Source of the DNA: Oscillatoria acuminata PCC 6304
GTDB lineage: Bacteria; Cyanobacteriota; Cyanobacteriia; Cyanobacteriales; Laspinemataceae
Direction: 5' to 3'
DNA: 64,000 nucleotides
NCBI RefSeq assembly: GCF_000317105.1
Contig: NC_019693.1
Span: 4,527,227-4,591,226, forward strand
Shown here: positions 45,681-55,825 of the stretch, one piece after another
Numbering within the stretch: position 1 is the first letter of the stretch
Layout: every line of letters begins with the position of its first letter
Notes under the pieces: model-generated
The model's database searches: none
What the model saw: only the letters and a program-made list of their open reading frames with translations
Told to the model about the DNA's origin: nothing
Position numbers and translations under genes: made by a program

Positions 45681-47288
45681 ATGAGCTACTGCGTCAATCC
45701 CGCCTGTCCGGAACCTAAAAATGCCGACAATGCCATCCAGTGTCAAGCCTGTGGCTCAAATTTACTCCTGCGCGATCGCTATCGTGCTGTTAAAGCATTG
45801 GGTCAAGGTGGTTTTGGAGCTACGTTTGTAGCCGTAGACGACCTATTGCCTGGAAAGCCTGTCTGCGTGATTAAGCAACTGCGCCCCGCCTCAACCTCGC
45901 CTCGGGTCCTGGATATGGCAAGGCAACTGTTTGAGCGCGAGGCGAACACCCTGGGGAAAATCGGCAATCATCCTCAAGTCCCCAGACTCCTGGATTACTT
46001 TGAAAGCGATCGCCAATTTTATTTAGTTCAGGAATATGTTGGCGGTCAAACCCTCAAACAAGAAACCAAGCGCAATGGACCTTTCACCGAATTTGCGGTC
46101 AAACAATTTCTGCGGGAAATCCTGCCCTTGGTCAAATATCTGCACGATAATGAAGTCATCCATCGGGATATCAAACCCGCCAATATTATTCGCCGGGACG
46201 TGGATAATCAGTTAGTTCTGATTGACTTTGGGGCAGTCAAGGACCAAGTGAGTCAAACTGCACTCCTGAACACCCAGTCCACCGGAGAAACCGCCTTTAC
46301 CTCCTTTGCGATCGGGACCCCGGGGTTTGCCCCCCAAGAACAGATGGCATTGCGCCCCGTGTATGCCAGCGATATCTATGCCGTGGGAGCCACTTGCCTG
46401 TATCTACTCACCGGCAAATCCCCCAAACATTTCGACTATGACCCGATGACAACCGAACTCGTCTGGCGTCCCCATGTTTATGTCAGTGATAGTTTTGCAG
46501 CGGTCCTGGAAAAAATGCTGGCAGCTTCCGTGCGCGATCGCTACCAAAGCCCAGAAGAAGCCCTCCGCGCCCTAGATGTAGAATCCCACCGTCAAACCCT
46601 TTCCGAAGGACTCTCTTCTAGCAGACGCAAAGACGTATCCCACCAAGAAGAAGAAACCCGACTCGAAGAAAAAAATAACCGAGCATTATCCCCTGCCGCC
46701 CGAGAAGTGGAGTTGCTACGAACCCGCCGCGCCAATCAAAAGGCCAAAGCCGCCAGTCGCGGGGCCACCGCCTTAAATTCAGGGATGAATTCTAATCCCG
46801 GTTCGACAACGAGCTTTCGCACCCAAACCTTAGCCCTTTCCAGTCTAAACAATGATGGAATCCTAGATGCCAAGGCCGTTCGCCTCGCTTATGGCAAAGG
46901 CAGACGAGACTTTGGTGATAGCAATCTGACGGGGTTAGACTTGCGTTCCTCTACCCTATCCGGCGTTAATTTTTATGATGCCAAGCTCAATCGCGTCAAC
47001 TTCCAAGGATCCGACCTCAGCGGTGCCAACTTCGGACGCGCTAGTTTAATCAAAGCCTGTCTGCGGGATAGCAATTTAACGAAATCCTATTTTGTCAATG
47101 CCAATTTAGAAGGCGCGGACCTCCGAGGGGCCGACTTAATCGAAGCCTCCTTTACCCAAGCCAACCTACGCGGGGCCAACCTCTGCGGGGCCAACCTCAC
47201 CGGGGCCAGAATTAGCGAAGCCCAACTGGCGATGGCACGCACCAACTGGCTGACGATTAAACCCAATGGCAAACGGGGAATCTTTTAG
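45681..47288 (+). CDS. Ser/Thr protein kinase with N-terminal Cys motif and pentapeptide repeats (SpkB-like)
   Basis: A 535-residue kinase. An N-terminal four-cysteine motif (Cys4, Cys9, Cys21, Cys24) precedes the Hanks-type kinase domain (about 33-300). That domain has the glycine loop LGQGGFGATF, VIHRDIKPANII (catalytic Asp near residue 162) and IDFGAVK. After a charged linker the C-terminal 120 residues form pentapeptide repeats of the A(D/N)LxG type (for example LRGANLCGANL). This layout matches SpkB of Synechocystis, a kinase linked to oxidative stress and motility. An oxidisable Cys motif suggests redox control, which is an inference. It lies 92 nt upstream of pheT on the same strand. 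Confidence 0.92.
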   Translation: MSYCVNPACPEPKNADNAIQCQACGSNLLLRDRYRAVKALGQGGFGATFVAVDDLLPGKPVCVIKQLRPASTSPRVLDMARQLFEREANTLGKIGNHPQVPRLLDYFESDRQFYLVQEYVGGQTLKQETKRNGPFTEFAVKQFLREILPLVKYLHDNEVIHRDIKPANIIRRDVDNQLVLIDFGAVKDQVSQTALLNTQSTGETAFTSFAIGTPGFAPQEQMALRPVYASDIYAVGATCLYLLTGKSPKHFDYDPMTTELVWRPHVYVSDSFAAVLEKMLAASVRDRYQSPEEALRALDVESHRQTLSEGLSSSRRKDVSHQEEETRLEEKNNRALSPAAREVELLRTRRANQKAKAASRGATALNSGMNSNPGSTTSFRTQTLALSSLNNDGILDAKAVRLAYGKGRRDFGDSNLTGLDLRSSTLSGVNFYDAKLNRVNFQGSDLSGANFGRASLIKACLRDSNLTKSYFVNANLEGADLRGADLIEASFTQANLRGANLCGANLTGARISEAQLAMARTNWLTIKPNGKRGIF

Positions 47289-47380
47289 CTGATTTTTATC
47301 CCAAACCCAGTTTCAATCCCTGAGTAGACCCATGCTCTTGTAAAATGAGTCAGGCTGACTTATTTTAGGCGTCCATATCC

Positions 47381-49831
47381 ATGCGGATTTCTCTAAACTG
47401 GTTGCGGGAACTGATAGACATCACGATGTCTCCAGAAGAGTTAGCCCATACGCTGACGATGGCTGGATTTGAAGTAGAAGACATCGAAGACCGGCGCACT
47501 TGGGCTAACGGCGTCGTGTTGGGAAAAATTATCGATCGCGAACAACATCCCAATGCCGATAAACTAAGCGTCTGTAAGGTCAATATTGGCGGGGATTCCC
47601 CTTTAAATATTGTCTGTGGCGCACCCAATGCTCAGGCTGATATTTATGTGGCAGTGGCCCCGATTGGCACTTATCTGCCCAAAATTGATTTAAAAATTAA
47701 AAAGGCTAAACTGCGCGGCGTCCCTTCTGAAGGGATGATTTGCTCGTTAGCCGAATTAGGTTTGGCGAAGGAATCTGAGGGGATTCATCATTTTGACTTG
47801 GAACAGCCCCAATTAGGGACGGCGGTTTCTCCGTTGTTAGGTCTGGATGATGTGATTTTAGACTTGACCTCTACGGCAAATCGGGCTGATGCCTTGAGTA
47901 TGGTGGGGGTAGCCCGAGAAGTGGCGGCCCTTACTGGGGCTTCGTTACGATTACCGACTGCCTCGGGCACAGACATTACACCCCGTGGCAAGGGTTTGTC
48001 ATTAAAAATTGACGAATCCAAAGCCTGTCCTGCCTATATTGGCACGGAAATCACCGGAGTCAAAATTGCCCCTTCTCCCTTGTGGTTGCAGCAGCGTCTC
48101 CAAGCGGCAGGAGTGCGCCCGATTAATAATGTGGTAGATGTCACCAATTACATTCTGTTGGAATGGGGACAGCCGTTACACGCTTTCGATCGCGATCGCC
48201 TCCAAACTCTCGCCGGAGGAGATTCCCTCTCCCTCGGCGTCCGGTTTGCCCAATCTGGGGAAACTTTCAAAACCCTGGACGGTCAAACCCGCACTCTGCA
48301 AGCTCAAAATCTCTTGATTACGGCGAATAATAAACCCGTAGCTATTGCTGGGGTGATGGGTGGGGAGGAAACAGAAGTCCATGAAGGGACGCAGAATTTA
48401 ATTTTAGAGGCGGCATTGTTTGACCCGCCAGCAGTGCGGAGATCGTCTCGCGCTGTGGGGTTACGCACGGAGTCCTCGGCGCGCTATGAACGGGGGGTGA
48501 ATTATGCCGGGTTAGAAACGGCCTGCGATCGCGCGATCGCCTTGTTCCAAGAACTCGCAGGCGGTACTCCCGTCCATCAACAAATTGCCGATGCGCGTCC
48601 GGAAGAACTGCGCGTCGGGGGTTCCGTCCAATCTATAGAACTGCGCCGCGATCGCGTCAATCAGGTTCTCGGACCCATCAAACAGGGTGAGGGAACAGGA
48701 GAATTACAAACAACGGATATCGAACCGATTCTCACTGCCTTGGGATGTACTCTCACGGCGATTACCCCGGGTCAAGTCTGGTCTGTACAAGTGCCGCCCT
48801 ATCGGGCTCGGGACTTGGAACGGGAAATTGACTTAATCGAAGAAATTGCCCGTCTTTATGGGTATGACAAATTCTGCGAAACCTTACCAACCCAAAGTGC
48901 TGCCGGACAGCTTGGACCGGAACAACAGGCAAGGCGAGATTTGCGATCGGCCTTCCGCAGTGCCGGTTTGACCGAATTAATGCATTACTCGTTAGTTAAG
49001 GCAGAACAGGAGAATCAAATTGCTTTAGCCAATCCCCTGTTTGTGGAATATTCTGCCTTACGGACGGAAATGCTCTCGGGAACAATTGATGCGTTTGAGT
49101 ATAATTTAGCCCAAGGCAATGGTCCGCTGAATGGGTTTGAATTGGGTCGCACATTCTGGAAAGATAGCGAAGGATTGAAGGAACAAGAAACCCTCGCCGG
49201 AATTCTAGGCGGTGACCCAACTCTAGGCCGCTGGGTCCGCAGTGGTCGGGAACAGCCGATGTCCTGGTATGAGGCGAAAGGGATTCTGGAAAGTGTCTGC
49301 GATCGCCTCGGACTGGACATTACTTACCGTCCTGAATCCGCTGCCTATCCCACCCTGTTACATCCGGGACGGACGGCTTCTTTGTGGTTGCAGGACCGGA
49401 ATATCGGGGTGTTCGGCCAACTCCATCCCCAACTCCGTCAAGACCGAGAATTGCCTGATGAGGTGTATATCTTCCAGATGGAGTTACAACCCATTTTAGA
49501 TATTTTCACAAAAGATACCTTTGGACGGAAGTTTAGCGCTTACTCCTCCTATCCCTCATCAGACCGGGACTTGGCATTCTATGCGCCGGTTGAGGTGGCC
49601 GTCAGTGATCTCACTGGGGTGATGAGTCAGTCGGCGGGGTCTTTGTTGGAGTCCGTGCAACTGTTCGATGATTATCGGGGACAGAATGTACCGGAAGGAC
49701 AACGGAGTTTAGCGTTTCGACTGGTTTATCGGGCCAGCGATCGCACCCTCACTGATGAAGAGATAGAACCGGCCCATCAACAGGTTCGGGATGCCTTAGT
49801 CAGCCAGTTTGCCGTGAGTTTGCGAAGCTAA
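47381..49831 (+). CDS. pheT: phenylalanine-tRNA ligase, beta subunit
   Basis: An 816-residue subunit of the alpha2-beta2 synthetase. The N-terminal OB-fold (tRNA-binding EMAP-like) region shows [25 protein letters not shown]. The B3/B4 editing module includes [13 protein letters not shown]5 has LREAR-type [11 protein letters not shown] and [22 protein letters not shown]. The C-terminal anticodon-binding FDX domain carries [16 protein letters not shown]. Length is typical. The pheS gene is not adjacent, as is common in cyanobacteria. ATG 47381 gives [14 protein letters not shown], the standard N-terminus. Confidence 0.97.
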   Translation: MRISLNWLRELIDITMSPEELAHTLTMAGFEVEDIEDRRTWANGVVLGKIIDREQHPNADKLSVCKVNIGGDSPLNIVCGAPNAQADIYVAVAPIGTYLPKIDLKIKKAKLRGVPSEGMICSLAELGLAKESEGIHHFDLEQPQLGTAVSPLLGLDDVILDLTSTANRADALSMVGVAREVAALTGASLRLPTASGTDITPRGKGLSLKIDESKACPAYIGTEITGVKIAPSPLWLQQRLQAAGVRPINNVVDVTNYILLEWGQPLHAFDRDRLQTLAGGDSLSLGVRFAQSGETFKTLDGQTRTLQAQNLLITANNKPVAIAGVMGGEETEVHEGTQNLILEAALFDPPAVRRSSRAVGLRTESSARYERGVNYAGLETACDRAIALFQELAGGTPVHQQIADARPEELRVGGSVQSIELRRDRVNQVLGPIKQGEGTGELQTTDIEPILTALGCTLTAITPGQVWSVQVPPYRARDLEREIDLIEEIARLYGYDKFCETLPTQSAAGQLGPEQQARRDLRSAFRSAGLTELMHYSLVKAEQENQIALANPLFVEYSALRTEMLSGTIDAFEYNLAQGNGPLNGFELGRTFWKDSEGLKEQETLAGILGGDPTLGRWVRSGREQPMSWYEAKGILESVCDRLGLDITYRPESAAYPTLLHPGRTASLWLQDRNIGVFGQLHPQLRQDRELPDEVYIFQMELQPILDIFTKDTFGRKFSAYSSYPSSDRDLAFYAPVEVAVSDLTGVMSQSAGSLLESVQLFDDYRGQNVPEGQRSLAFRLVYRASDRTLTDEEIEPAHQQVRDALVSQFAVSLRS

Positions 49832-49964
49832 CCCCTCTCTTCCCGGGGACATATTCCCCAAAACCAACGGTCGGGGGTTCATACTCCCGACCTACTGTTA
49901 GATTTTCCCTATTCCTGGGGATATAACGGTTCATTTGTCAACCTCTACTCTAAAAAATTCAACC

Positions 49965-50234
49965 ATGCCCAAGTATGTAATGTGGGGAAGCTACTGCGAA
50001 GATGTGCTGGAAAAACGCGCCCCTTATCGACAAGCCCATCTGGATGGAATCAGCGCCCAAAAAGCAGCCGGTTTAGTGATTACCCTGGGTCCTACCCAAG
50101 ATGTCACCAAAGTGTTTGGGATTTATGAAGCCCCAGACGAACAAACCGTCCGTGAGGCAGTCGAGGGTGACCCTTATTGGAAAAATGGGATTTGGACCGA
50201 GTACGAAGTCAAGGAATGGATCCAAGCATTTTAA
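49965..50234 (+). CDS. YciI-family protein
   Basis: An 89-residue protein with a ferredoxin-like fold typical of YciI. YVMWGSYCEDVLEKRAPYRQAHLDGI is the first strand and helix, with His22 region conserved. DPYWKNGIWTEYEVKEWIQAF is the common C-terminal block, where the DP motif is typical. The family is related to muconolactone isomerase-like enzymes, but the substrate is unknown. The ATG at 49965 is chosen because it precedes the first strand directly; an upstream ATG at 49935 would add ten residues. The gene is followed directly by a family B repeat. Confidence 0.88.
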   Translation: MPKYVMWGSYCEDVLEKRAPYRQAHLDGISAQKAAGLVITLGPTQDVTKVFGIYEAPDEQTVREAVEGDPYWKNGIWTEYEVKEWIQAF

Positions 50235-50240
50235 GGGTTC

Positions 50241-50366
50241 TTATACGGAATCCGGTTGTCAAAGGTCTGCAAAAACCCGCAGGCTGAAGCCTGGGGCTAC
50301 ACAGACGAAGCCCGCCTGCGCGGGCTAAAAGCGAAAACCGACTTTTTACAACCGGATTTGGTATTA
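50241..50366. repeat. MITE-like element, family B (copy 3)
   Basis: Ends ATACGGAATCCGGTTGTCAA and the inverted TACCAAATCCGGTTGTAAAA form good terminal inverted repeats. The AGCCCGC/GCGGGCT hairpin is inside, in the opposite orientation to the copies near 6 kb. Confidence 0.8.
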
Positions 50367-50385
50367 CAGACTGTTTTCTGAATCA

Positions 50386-50440
50386 GCCTGCGTAGGCAGG
50401 CTTCGTCCGTATAGCCCCACCCTTTAGGGTGCGGGTCCCC
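50386..50440. repeat. fragment of a family B repeat
   Basis: GCCTGCGTAGGCAGGCTTCG and a CCCCACCCTTTAGGGTGCGG block resemble the interior of family B, but the ends are missing. Confidence 0.6.
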
Positions 50441-50585
50441 TTGAGGGGGAAATCTGACTAATTCTAGCGGGGGCTAACTTGATGGGATGGGAACGCTAAA
50501 ATCCAGGTAGTATCCTAAATTAAGATGCGATCGTTAAAAATCTGGGTTGATTAAAACTGTTAAATTTCTGAACTGGAATATTACT

Positions 50586-52877
50586 ATGCTTGTCTGCCCT
50601 AAATGCCATTTCGAGAACCCAAACTCTAACAAGTTTTGTCAAAAATGTGGGATGTCCCTAACCCATAAATCCTGTGGGGAATGTGGAACCCCGGTGCTTG
50701 CCAGTGATTTAAACTGCCATAATTGCGGTGCGATCACGGGGCAAATTTGGCTGGCGATCGTCGATCGCCCACGAGTACCCGAGAGTCAGGATGTTGCTGC
50801 ACAGGTTGATACTCCAGCGGTTGAGGAATCCGTCTCTGTGGCAACCCTGCCGACGGTGGAAATGGCTGTGGCGTCCGTCTCGGAACCTTTGGAAACCGAT
50901 ATCCCGGAGGAAGCGCAGATGGAACCTGAGGCAGGGACAGCGGAAGAAGTTTCTGAGAGTTCCTTTGAGACTTCCTCCTCTGAAACTTCCGACGTTGATA
51001 CCATTGCTAGTCTGTCGGAAGTGGTGGAACAAGTCCGGGAAAGTACAGAACCCTCGGAAACTTTGGGGGTTGAGGCGGCAGTAGAAACCCCAGCAGTCGC
51101 TACCCTGGAGAAATCCTCCCCAGAGACAGAACCGGCAATAGAACAGACGGACCTGGATATTCCTGAAACTCCAATTTCTGAAGAAGAATCCGAAGTTGTG
51201 GTAACTGAGGCAACAGCATTAGACATCCCTGAGGAAACCGAGGAGATGCTGCTTGCCGGGTCGTTTTTAGACCCAGAGGAACGCTATCAACTTTTAGAGG
51301 ATCTGCCCTTAAATCAACTCACCCAAGGGGAATTTGAGGTCAAGGTACTCGATTGCATTCCCCTGCAACAATCTCCCCTATTGGCCTTGAGTTCTCACCC
51401 TGTAGAAAGCCCCGATCGCATGGATAATCCCACTCCCGCTTGGGCTTTAGCCATTCCGGCGATCGCCAAAACGTATCTGGCCCTCCACTCCCAATTTTAC
51501 TCAATGGTTCCGGCGATCCATGATGCATGGCACTGGGGCGATCGCGGGGTCCTCCTCTTAGAAGACCGTTCCACCCAACCGGCCCTCATGGAATATGTCC
51601 AGACAAACCCCATCCTTCCCTCCCAAATTCTGCACTGGTTGCAGGAAGTGACGGAACTCTGGATCGGATTAGAACCGTGGCACTGTCGGCAAAGTTTACT
51701 AGAACCGCAAAATCTCCGCCTGGATGTAGAAGACCAAATTTTGTGTCTACAACGCCTGTATCCCGACTTGCCCGATGCCACCCCAACGTTCACCGCAGTA
51801 GGACAGTTTTGGCAAACTCTCTTAAATTCGGCGCAACTGACACCGGAGACAGAAGAGGATGAGATTTCTGAGTTACAACAAGTGGTGGCAGAATTAGCCG
51901 AGGCTGAGTTGGACAGTGTGGAAGGGCTGCGATCGCGCCTGGAAACTCTGCAATCTAAACTCCAACCGCCCACTCCCATCAGTTCCCCCCAATCTGACCC
52001 GATTTATCTAGGCGCAATTTCCGATAACCTCGATCTGGACGATAGTCCCACGATGGTCATGCCGATTCTGTTAGAAAGCCTCGAAGCATCGGGACAGACA
52101 GATATCGGACGGCAACGGACCCATAACGAAGACGATTTTGGCATTGAAACCCAAGTCAAGCAGCGTCAGGGTGCTAGAGCCTTCTCAACCCACCACAAGG
52201 GACTTTACATTCTTTGTGATGGCATGGGGGGACATGAAGGCGGGGAAATCGCCAGTGCCTTAGCGGTGGAAAAGCTACGGGAATATTTCCATCGCCATTG
52301 GCAAGATAACTTACCGGATCAAGAGGTCATCTCCACCGGGGTTCTGTTTGCAAATCAGGCAATTTATGACCTCAACCAAGCCGAACAGCGTGGGGGCAGT
52401 GGGCGGATGGGAACGACCCTCGTGTTGGTCTTAGTTCAAGATCAGAATGTAGCGGTTGCTCATGTGGGAGATAGTCGTCTCTATCGCTTTACTCGGTCTC
52501 GGGGATTGCAACAAGTTACAGTGGATCATGAAGTGGGGCAACGGGAAATTCAGCGCGGTGTGGATCCCGAAACGGCCTACTTGCGTCCCGATGCTTACCA
52601 ACTCACCCAGGCGCTGGGACCTCGCAATGAAGATTTTGTCAGCCCCGATGTACAGTTTTTTAAGATAGAGGAAGATACTTTATTGATTCTGGCTTCCGAT
52701 GGTCTGACAGATAACGATTTGCTAGAGACTCACTATCTGACTCATCTCGAACCCCTCCTCAATGCAGAAATGCCGTTAGAGCCTGGGGTTAAGGCGTTAA
52801 TTGAGTTAGCAAATCAATATAACGGTCACGATAATATTACCGCAGTGGCCGTTCGTGCCCTCGTCGGCGAACGGTAA
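50586..52877 (+). CDS. PP2C-type protein phosphatase with N-terminal zinc ribbons
   Basis: A 763-residue protein. Two zinc-ribbon modules open it (CPKCHFENPNSNKFCQKCG, then CGECGTP with CHNCG). A Glu/Ser/Thr-rich low-complexity linker (about residues 60-220) and a central region of unknown fold (about 230-470) follow. The C-terminal PP2C domain (about 505-760) has IGRQRTHNEDDFG, LYILCDGMGGHEGGE, AHVGDSRLYRF and ILASDGLTDN, which provide the metal-binding aspartates. It dephosphorylates Ser/Thr residues. An FHA-kinase gene lies 82 nt downstream on the same strand, so the two may act on the same targets. The ATG at 50586 is preferred over an in-frame start at 50547. Confidence 0.93.
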   Translation: MLVCPKCHFENPNSNKFCQKCGMSLTHKSCGECGTPVLASDLNCHNCGAITGQIWLAIVDRPRVPESQDVAAQVDTPAVEESVSVATLPTVEMAVASVSEPLETDIPEEAQMEPEAGTAEEVSESSFETSSSETSDVDTIASLSEVVEQVRESTEPSETLGVEAAVETPAVATLEKSSPETEPAIEQTDLDIPETPISEEESEVVVTEATALDIPEETEEMLLAGSFLDPEERYQLLEDLPLNQLTQGEFEVKVLDCIPLQQSPLLALSSHPVESPDRMDNPTPAWALAIPAIAKTYLALHSQFYSMVPAIHDAWHWGDRGVLLLEDRSTQPALMEYVQTNPILPSQILHWLQEVTELWIGLEPWHCRQSLLEPQNLRLDVEDQILCLQRLYPDLPDATPTFTAVGQFWQTLLNSAQLTPETEEDEISELQQVVAELAEAELDSVEGLRSRLETLQSKLQPPTPISSPQSDPIYLGAISDNLDLDDSPTMVMPILLESLEASGQTDIGRQRTHNEDDFGIETQVKQRQGARAFSTHHKGLYILCDGMGGHEGGEIASALAVEKLREYFHRHWQDNLPDQEVISTGVLFANQAIYDLNQAEQRGGSGRMGTTLVLVLVQDQNVAVAHVGDSRLYRFTRSRGLQQVTVDHEVGQREIQRGVDPETAYLRPDAYQLTQALGPRNEDFVSPDVQFFKIEEDTLLILASDGLTDNDLLETHYLTHLEPLLNAEMPLEPGVKALIELANQYNGHDNITAVAVRALVGER

Positions 52878-52883
52878 ATCCCC

Positions 52884-52919
52884 GCGTACCGAAAGCCGGG
52901 ATTTTGGCTCTCGGTGCGC
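52884..52919. other. hairpin between phosphatase and kinase genes
   Basis: GCGTACCGAAAGCC and GGCTCTCGGTGCGC pair at about 12 of 14 positions plus a wobble. There is no U-run. It may attenuate or process a shared transcript. Confidence 0.45.
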
Positions 52920-52959
52920 CTGGAGATGATGCTGGGATTAGGTTTAAGGCTGTGTTTCA

Positions 52960-54207
52960 ATGATGTTTCGAGGAGTTGCCGAAGTGGTTACTCTGGTTTT
53001 GGTAGACGACACGAATTCTCCGATTAAACAGTGGCGGTTTGACAATCCTGATGTGATTCGCATTGGCCGATCGCCGGAACAGAATGATCTGGTGCTTGAT
53101 GATCCGGTCGTGTCTCGCCTGCATTTGGAGTTACATCTGACCCAGGATAGCACTCACGGCAAAGTCTGGCAGGTGATCAATTATGGGACTAATGGCACGT
53201 TTGTCAATGGTCACCCGGTACAGCAATCGCGCCTCAGTAATGGGGCGCTGATTCAGTTAGCCCGAGGCGGTCCCCTGTTAAAGTTTATCCTGGAACCCTC
53301 GGCTTCCCCGGTTTCCCCGGTTGTCCCGGTTACTCCGGTTGCCTCGGTTTGCACTCATGCCAATAATCCCCCCAATACCCTGTTCTGCATTCACTGCGGC
53401 GCGCCGATTCATGTGGAACGGCAGATCCGAGAGTATCAAGTTTTGAAAACCTTGGGTCAAGGGGGAATGGGGACAACTTATCTAGCATTCGTTCCTCCAG
53501 AGGAAAACAACCCCCGTCCTAAAATGTTGGTGTTAAAGGAAATGAATGCAGATATGACCCGGATTCCCAAGGCACGGGAGTTATTTGAGCGGGAAGCACG
53601 GATTCTCAAGGGGTTGAATCATCCTGGGGTACCGCAGTTTTATGATTTTTTTGTGGATGAGGGCAAAAAATATCTGGTAATGGCGATGATCCACGGTCAG
53701 GATTTGGAACAGCGGGTTTATCAGCGGGGTCCGGTTGTCTTATCCCAGGCGATCGATTGGATGATTCAAACTTGTGAGGTATTGGAGTATATTCATGCCC
53801 AAAGTCCGCCCATCGTTCACCGGGATATCAAACCGGCTAATTTGATGGTGCGGACCTTGGATAATCGAATTATCGTGCTGGATTTTGGGGCGGTTAAGGA
53901 AATTGGCACGCCTTTGGGTACTTGCATTGGCGCACCGGATTATACGGCACCAGAACAGAACCGAGGTGAGCCATTAACTCAGTCGGATCTTTATGCGATC
54001 GGTGCGACGTTGATTTTTTTACTCACTGGGGAAAGCCCTCAGAAGTTTTTTGAGTTTCGCGGTTCGAGCTATGGGTTTAACCTCCAAGGTGATCCGCGTA
54101 TTCCTTCGCAAGTCCGAAAGACGATTGAAAAGGCGACGGAATCTAAACCTAGCGATCGCTATCAAACCGCTGCGGAACTAGCTCGGGCTTTATCCCAGTC
54201 TTTATAA
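52960..54207 (+). CDS. FHA-domain Ser/Thr protein kinase
   Basis: A 415-residue kinase. An N-terminal FHA domain (about 10-105) with IRIGRSPEQNDLVLDDPVVSRLHLEL and TNGTFVNGHPVQ binds phosphothreonine. A Ser/Pro/Val-rich linker leads to a zinc-ribbon half (CTHANNPPNTLFCIHCGAP). The kinase domain (about 155-410) has LGQGGMGTTYLA, IVHRDIKPANLMV (near residue 286) and VLDFGAVKEIG. The activation loop and APE-like YTAPEQNRG are intact. It shares the Cys motif theme with the upstream phosphatase and with the SpkB-like kinase, suggesting a common kinase-phosphatase circuit. That grouping is an inference from adjacency. Confidence 0.93.
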   Translation: MMFRGVAEVVTLVLVDDTNSPIKQWRFDNPDVIRIGRSPEQNDLVLDDPVVSRLHLELHLTQDSTHGKVWQVINYGTNGTFVNGHPVQQSRLSNGALIQLARGGPLLKFILEPSASPVSPVVPVTPVASVCTHANNPPNTLFCIHCGAPIHVERQIREYQVLKTLGQGGMGTTYLAFVPPEENNPRPKMLVLKEMNADMTRIPKARELFEREARILKGLNHPGVPQFYDFFVDEGKKYLVMAMIHGQDLEQRVYQRGPVVLSQAIDWMIQTCEVLEYIHAQSPPIVHRDIKPANLMVRTLDNRIIVLDFGAVKEIGTPLGTCIGAPDYTAPEQNRGEPLTQSDLYAIGATLIFLLTGESPQKFFEFRGSSYGFNLQGDPRIPSQVRKTIEKATESKPSDRYQTAAELARALSQSL

Positions 54208-54324
54208 ATAGGGATATTCGGGAGGACAGATGAGCGAAAACCCTCAGCTTTAGCTGGACTAAGCGATAACCGATCAGGCGATCGCTCCTCTGTTTTTTTC
54301 CCGGTTATCCGGATTCTATAGCTT

Positions 54325-54546
54325 CTACTCGTCTTCTTCCCAGGTTTCTACCGCTAAAAGGTGAACCACTGGATCTTTCATTGAAAAGCCAAATTCAAGT
54401 AATTCTTTTTTCCAGTACGCCCATTCATCTCCATAGAGAAAGGCGATTTTCCAGAGGCTATCTGTGGGCTTGAGGATTTTTGATTCTACTAACGATCGCA
54501 CCTGACGCTGTAATTTATCCATCGAGTGACAAACCTGCTGGGTCAT
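54325..54546 (-). CDS. DUF4327 family protein
   Basis: A 73-residue protein, typical of this cyanobacterial family. The pattern HSMDKLQRQVRSLVESKILK, followed by DEWAYWKKELLEFGFSMKDPV and the end ETWEED, matches the family layout. Its function is unknown. A strong ribosome binding site (AAAGAGGT, 3-4 nt upstream) supports the ATG at 54546. Confidence 0.85.
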   Translation of the reverse strand: MTQQVCHSMDKLQRQVRSLVESKILKPTDSLWKIAFLYGDEWAYWKKELLEFGFSMKDPVVHLLAVETWEEDE

Positions 54547-55825
54547 AATACCTCTTTAATTTTCCAAAAACTTCTAACAACATACAATTGCTTTCCAATC
54601 TTTTTACCATACTTCGCAAGGTTTTATTCGCCATCCTCGTAGAGTTGACGGTGGATTTTTGCTGGACAGGAATGCTGTTCCAGCGCGAAGTTGGGAGTTT
54701 CCGCTTCCAGACCGCTTTAAATAAAGTGCCTGCATTTTTTACCATCAGTTTCAGCTAGTCAAGTTCGTTAGACCGTCGAGTCGGTTTGGCATCGGCCTTG
54801 ACACACTTCCAGCCGAACAGGGTATATAATCGGGAGATTTGCACGGTTTGTGTAAACCCCCTGAAGCTAAGGAAACGTTTTGAACCATTGGAAAGTCCTT
54901 TCTTTTTGCTCGGGCCGATATTCTAGGTGAATAGGGAGGAATGATCATCGGTTCTCGACTATCAAAAAAATGTCGATCCACGCTATCTTCGCTATCTGGA
55001 CTGAGCGGCAATCCCCAACTTCAGTCAGTTGAGTGCCGGTTCGGAAAAATCCTAGATTCGTTAATCGGTGGGAAAGCTACTTTATATCTTTTATCCTAGC
55101 ACGCGGCTTTTGGCAAGTCTATTTTTTATTTTTTTTACGAATCGCCTAATTTCGGACTCCCGTGGGCCTTTAATCGACTTCCCGATTCCTGCGGTCCTGG
55201 CTATGAATAAATCCCTAACCCTATCGGTTATGCTTGCCCGGGATGGCGATCGCATCGATCAGAGTCTGGTGGGAGGCGCTTTCTTCTAAGTCAGAAAGTC
55301 TCCACATTTCGGAAAGGATTAAACTTGTTGGGGCTACCTACAACCGTAAGCAGCGAGATCGGCTTCCTACCGGATAGCCCATCTATCCCCAAGGTGACCA
55401 CACCAGGTCAAATTGAGCGTTCAACTCGCTTTGGCGCTTGCTATGGGTACGGAGTGGATTTGATTTTTATTGTAGAGTTTTTCTCTACTGAATTAGTTTA
55501 TCACAAATTTTTCAAATTGATCAGCCGGGGAGTGGGGGGATGGGGGAGATGGGGAGGATGGGGAGGATGGGGAGGATGGGGGAGTTAAGAATTTAGATCT
55601 TTATCCTGTCCTCTGAGGGTAGGGCCTCAGAGGAGAGGGAGAGGCAGAGGGAGAAAAAGAGGCAAAGGGAGAATTCTCGACTTTTTTTGAGGGCGGGAGG
55701 GAACGGGAAACTGGAAGTAGATGCATCAAACATTACCGGCATTACCGGGAACAAGGCTGTTTGCTTCCCCCTTCCCTGGAGATTAGGGGTTGGGGGTTGT
55801 CTCTTGCAGATTCAAGCGCGATCGC
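54547..55825. other. long intergenic region before the NB-ARC gene
   Basis: About 1.28 kb without a convincing gene. It contains the 9-bp GA-rich tandem repeat at 55538-55584 and a perfect hairpin CCTCTGAGG/CCTCAGAGG at 55610-55633. Frames at 54515-54745 (minus) and 55068-55289 (plus) look random. The region may contain decayed sequence. Confidence 0.45.
55538..55584. repeat. 9-bp GA-rich tandem repeat
   Basis: GGGGAGGAT is repeated in tandem about four times, with variants at the edges. A similar tract is at 60829-60857 and its complement at 61235-61258. Confidence 0.7.

Noticed and set aside
54515-54745. 76-codon minus-strand frame upstream of DUF4327
   Set aside because: It overlaps the DUF4327 start, has no site and resembles no family.
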